From NCBI GenBank assembly GCA_945877995.1, contig CAMDXD010000012.1:1-23093 (forward strand): a stretch of DNA of 23,093 nucleotides, in the 5' to 3' direction. This document shows, piece by piece, positions 22,091-23,093 of this stretch. The stretch comes from Bordetella parapertussis (lineage in GTDB: Bacteria; Pseudomonadota; Gammaproteobacteria; Burkholderiales; CAIKXV01). Both the position numbers and the translations under genes were made by a program. The notes beneath the pieces are model-generated. The model saw only the letters and a program-made list of their open reading frames with translations, searched no databases and was not told the origin of the DNA. The first letter of the stretch is position 1. The number at the start of each line of letters is the position of its first letter.

Positions 22091-22152
22091 CTTCGTTGTG
22101 CTAAGCCGCCGTAGAAGTGTGGAAAGCTACCGGCTTGTATAGGAGACAGGTC

Positions 22153-22374
22153 ATGTCCCTCCCAGTCGAAGTGCTCGCGAAGCAGGTCCTGGAACTGGCG
22201 CCGCCCGATCGCGCGCGGCTGTTGGACGAGGTCATCCGCAGCCTGGACGCCGACCGCGAGCGGGAGGCGCGCTGGAACGAACTTGCAGCCATCCGCGATG
22301 AGGAGGCCGATACAGACCCCTCTGTGCTGGTCTCGGGTCCGGATGCGCTGGCAAGGGTACGCGCCCGGATTTGA
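22153..22374 (+). CDS. type II antitoxin, addiction-module component family
   Basis: 73 residues, starting MSLPVEVLAKQVLELAPPDR and continuing ARLLDEVIRSLD, the helical start of the small 'putative addiction module component' antitoxins paired with RelE/ParE toxins. The acidic, Glu-rich second half (ARWNELAAIRDEEADTD) is the likely toxin-wrapping and proteolysis-prone region. ATG 22153 is fixed by AGGAGA at 22141-22146. The toxin frame begins two bases after the stop, giving the standard antitoxin-first order. The gene appears intact although its toxin is not. Confidence 0.85.
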   Translation: MSLPVEVLAKQVLELAPPDRARLLDEVIRSLDADREREARWNELAAIRDEEADTDPSVLVSGPDALARVRARI

Positions 22375-22376
22375 CG

Positions 22377-22667
22377 ATGTATGTTCTTCATCGAGGCGCT
22401 GAAGATGACCTTCTTGAGGCGGCGTAGTTCTACCGCGATGAAGGGGGCGCTAACCTCGCGAACCGATTCCTGGACGAGTTCGAGCGTTTGATGGCTCTGC
22501 TGACCGAGTTCCCGAACATCGGTCGTCCAGCGGGAGATTCGCGTCGAGTGCATCCACTCCAGAATTTTCCCTACTCGGTCATCTACAGGGAGACCGTAGG
22601 CACGATTCGCATTCTCGTGGTGCGTGCCCATCTTCGAGACCCAAGGCATGGCGAACGGAGGCGCTAG
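22377..22667 (+). pseudogene. RelE/ParE-type toxin gene interrupted by one amber codon
   Basis: From ATG 22377 the frame reads MYVLHRGAEDDLLEAA, then TAG (22425-22427), then FYRDEGGANLANRFLDEFER, onward through PNIGRPAGDSRRVH, NFPYSVIYRE and IRILVVRAHLRDPRHGERRR to a final TAG at 22665. Apart from codon 17 the 96-codon frame is intact and shows the complete RelE/ParE pattern (N-terminal helix pair, FPY strand, RILVVRAHLRDPR core). Family members have Ala, Trp, Gln or Glu at this position. Without readthrough only a 16-residue peptide is made, so the toxin is probably dead. It is one base pair away from function if the stop is real. Confidence 0.8.
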
Positions 22668-22708
22668 CGAGGCTAACCCGACGTTGGACCGCACCAAATT
22701 CACTCCGC

Positions 22709-22737
22709 TTGACCTTATGTAGCCATTCGGATACAGT
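22709..22737 (+). promoter_or_regulatory. promoter immediately before the second toxin-antitoxin locus
   Basis: TTGACC (22709-22714; five of six -35 bases), a 17-base spacer, and TACAGT (22732-22737; four of six -10 bases). The predicted start, six or seven bases past the -10, falls on the ATG at 22744. The message would therefore be leaderless, consistent with the absence of a usable Shine-Dalgarno (GGAG touches the ATG). Confidence 0.45.
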
Positions 22738-22743
22738 CGGAGC

Positions 22744-23046
22744 ATGTTCACCGTCCGCCAGACCGAAGAGTTCGTCGCTTGGCTCGATGCCCTGAAGGAA
22801 AAACGCGCTCAGATCCGCATCGCGGCACGCCTACGGCAAGCAGAAGCAGGAAGTCTCGGCGACTGGCAGCCAATCGAAGGCGAAGTCTCCGAGATGAGGG
22901 TCCATTTCGGTCCGGGATACCGGCTGTAATTCGTCCGTCGCGGCCGGGTGATCGTTGTCATGCTCAACGCAGGTGACAAGTCGAGCCAGAAGCGCGATAT
23001 CCGCCACGCATTGAAGCTGGCATCTGAACTTGGAGACGATCTATGA
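22744..23046 (+). pseudogene. HigB-like (RelE superfamily, phage Gp49-like) toxin gene interrupted by one ochre codon
   Basis: The frame starts MFTVRQTEEFVAWLDALKEK and continues RIAARLRQAEAGSLGDWQPI, EMRVHFGPGYRL, then TAA (22927-22929), then FVRRGRVIVVMLNAGDKSSQ, KRDIRHALKLASELGDDL and TGA. These are the consecutive motifs of the addiction-module killer protein family (TxEFxxWL, GSLGDxxPI, GPGYRxYF, GDKSSQxxDI). The stop replaces the tyrosine of GYRLYF, a single-base change from TAT or TAC. The rest of the 100-codon frame is intact. The truncated 61-residue product lacks the C-terminal catalytic strands. The toxin is upstream of its antitoxin, the reversed order typical of HigBA. Confidence 0.82.
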
Positions 23047-23093
23047 CCAAGACTAAAGCACCACTCAAGCTCGTGGCCTTCGATGCAGCGCGA
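23043..23093 (+). CDS. HigA-like antitoxin, N-terminal fragment
   Basis: The ATG at 23043 overlaps the toxin TGA as ATGA, and 17 codons run to the window edge: MTKTKAPLKLVAFDAAR. FDAAR/FDAAxYL openings are typical of the addiction-module antidote family paired with the Gp49-like killer proteins; the helix-turn-helix that would confirm it lies outside the window. Position and overlap support the call more than the sequence does. Confidence 0.72.
   Translation, partial: MTKTKAPLKLVAFDAAR

Larger units (their letters stand above)
21869..22152. other. non-coding stretch upstream of the first toxin-antitoxin locus
   Basis: 284 bases with no gene that I can support. Base composition is visibly less GC-rich than to the left. 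A 42-codon open frame beginning at the ATG near 21953 has no coding bias and is not called. Two inverted repeats occur at 22022-22037 and 22070-22090, and a Shine-Dalgarno (AGGAGA, 22141-22146) precedes the antitoxin. No tRNA, insertion-sequence ends or direct repeats were recognised. Confidence 0.5.

Noticed and set aside
22668..22743. Possible degenerate integron attC site (GGCTAACCCGACGTTGG at the left, TAGCC at the right)
   Set aside because: The left end resembles attC sites of cassette arrays, but the right core GTTRRRY and a matching inner arm are missing. A -35/-10 pair explains the sequence better. Worth revisiting only if an integrase is found nearby.
1..23093. CRISPR arrays, rRNA, tRNA, transposases, phage genes
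   Set aside because: I looked for regularly spaced repeats, cloverleaf-like segments, conserved ribosomal motifs and DDE/integrase motifs and saw none. By-eye reading could miss a degenerate tRNA.

Overview
The window is GC-rich and densely coded, with short intergenic gaps. It looks like a piece of a betaproteobacterial chromosome, most likely Burkholderiales. That placement is an inference. It rests on five Bug/TctC-type periplasmic receptors (a family greatly expanded in Bordetella, Cupriavidus and relatives), a purE-purK overlap, a cytochrome c-prime type protein and -10 elements of the TAGAAT/TATACT kind. I ran no database search; family names come from motifs read by eye.

Layout. (1) 1-565, minus strand: start of purK and complete purE. 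(2) 758-3158, plus: MmgE/PrpD-family enzyme and a Bug receptor. (3) 3239-4612, minus: a second MmgE/PrpD enzyme, divergent from (4). (4) 4751-12603, plus: a compact run of Bug receptor, third MmgE/PrpD, thiamine-diphosphate enzyme, Bug receptor, small cupin, then modA-modB-modC for molybdate (or tungstate) import. (5) 12630-13589, minus: a c-prime type cytochrome and a small exported-protein gene broken by frameshifts. (6) 13686-18013, plus: a double cupin, then a likely operon of single cupin, Bug receptor, ACMSD-type amidohydrolase and D-2-hydroxyacid dehydrogenase, followed by a DUF1232 membrane protein at 18051. (7) 18548-20147, minus: a two-repeat dimeric alpha/beta-barrel protein and a Bug receptor, divergent from a fourth MmgE/PrpD enzyme (20242-21687). 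(8) 21716-23093: a different kind of DNA, less GC-rich and less codon-biased, with a DUF167 gene remnant and two tandem type II toxin-antitoxin loci.

Five Bug receptors and four MmgE/PrpD enzymes form several mixed modules with accessory enzymes (ThDP lyase, cupins, amidohydrolase, dehydrogenase). No TctA/TctB membrane genes are present. The simplest reading is a catabolic or sensing island for small carboxylic acids, where each receptor is matched to its neighbouring enzymes. The substrates cannot be read from sequence.

The most unexpected features are at the right end. Both toxin frames are intact except for one in-frame stop each (TAG in one, TAA in the other), while both antitoxins look intact as far as they are visible. 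Other points of note are the uneven retention of putative active-site residues among the four MmgE/PrpD paralogues, a 9-bp tandem repeat at the start of one receptor gene, and a modB with no ordinary start codon in the expected place.
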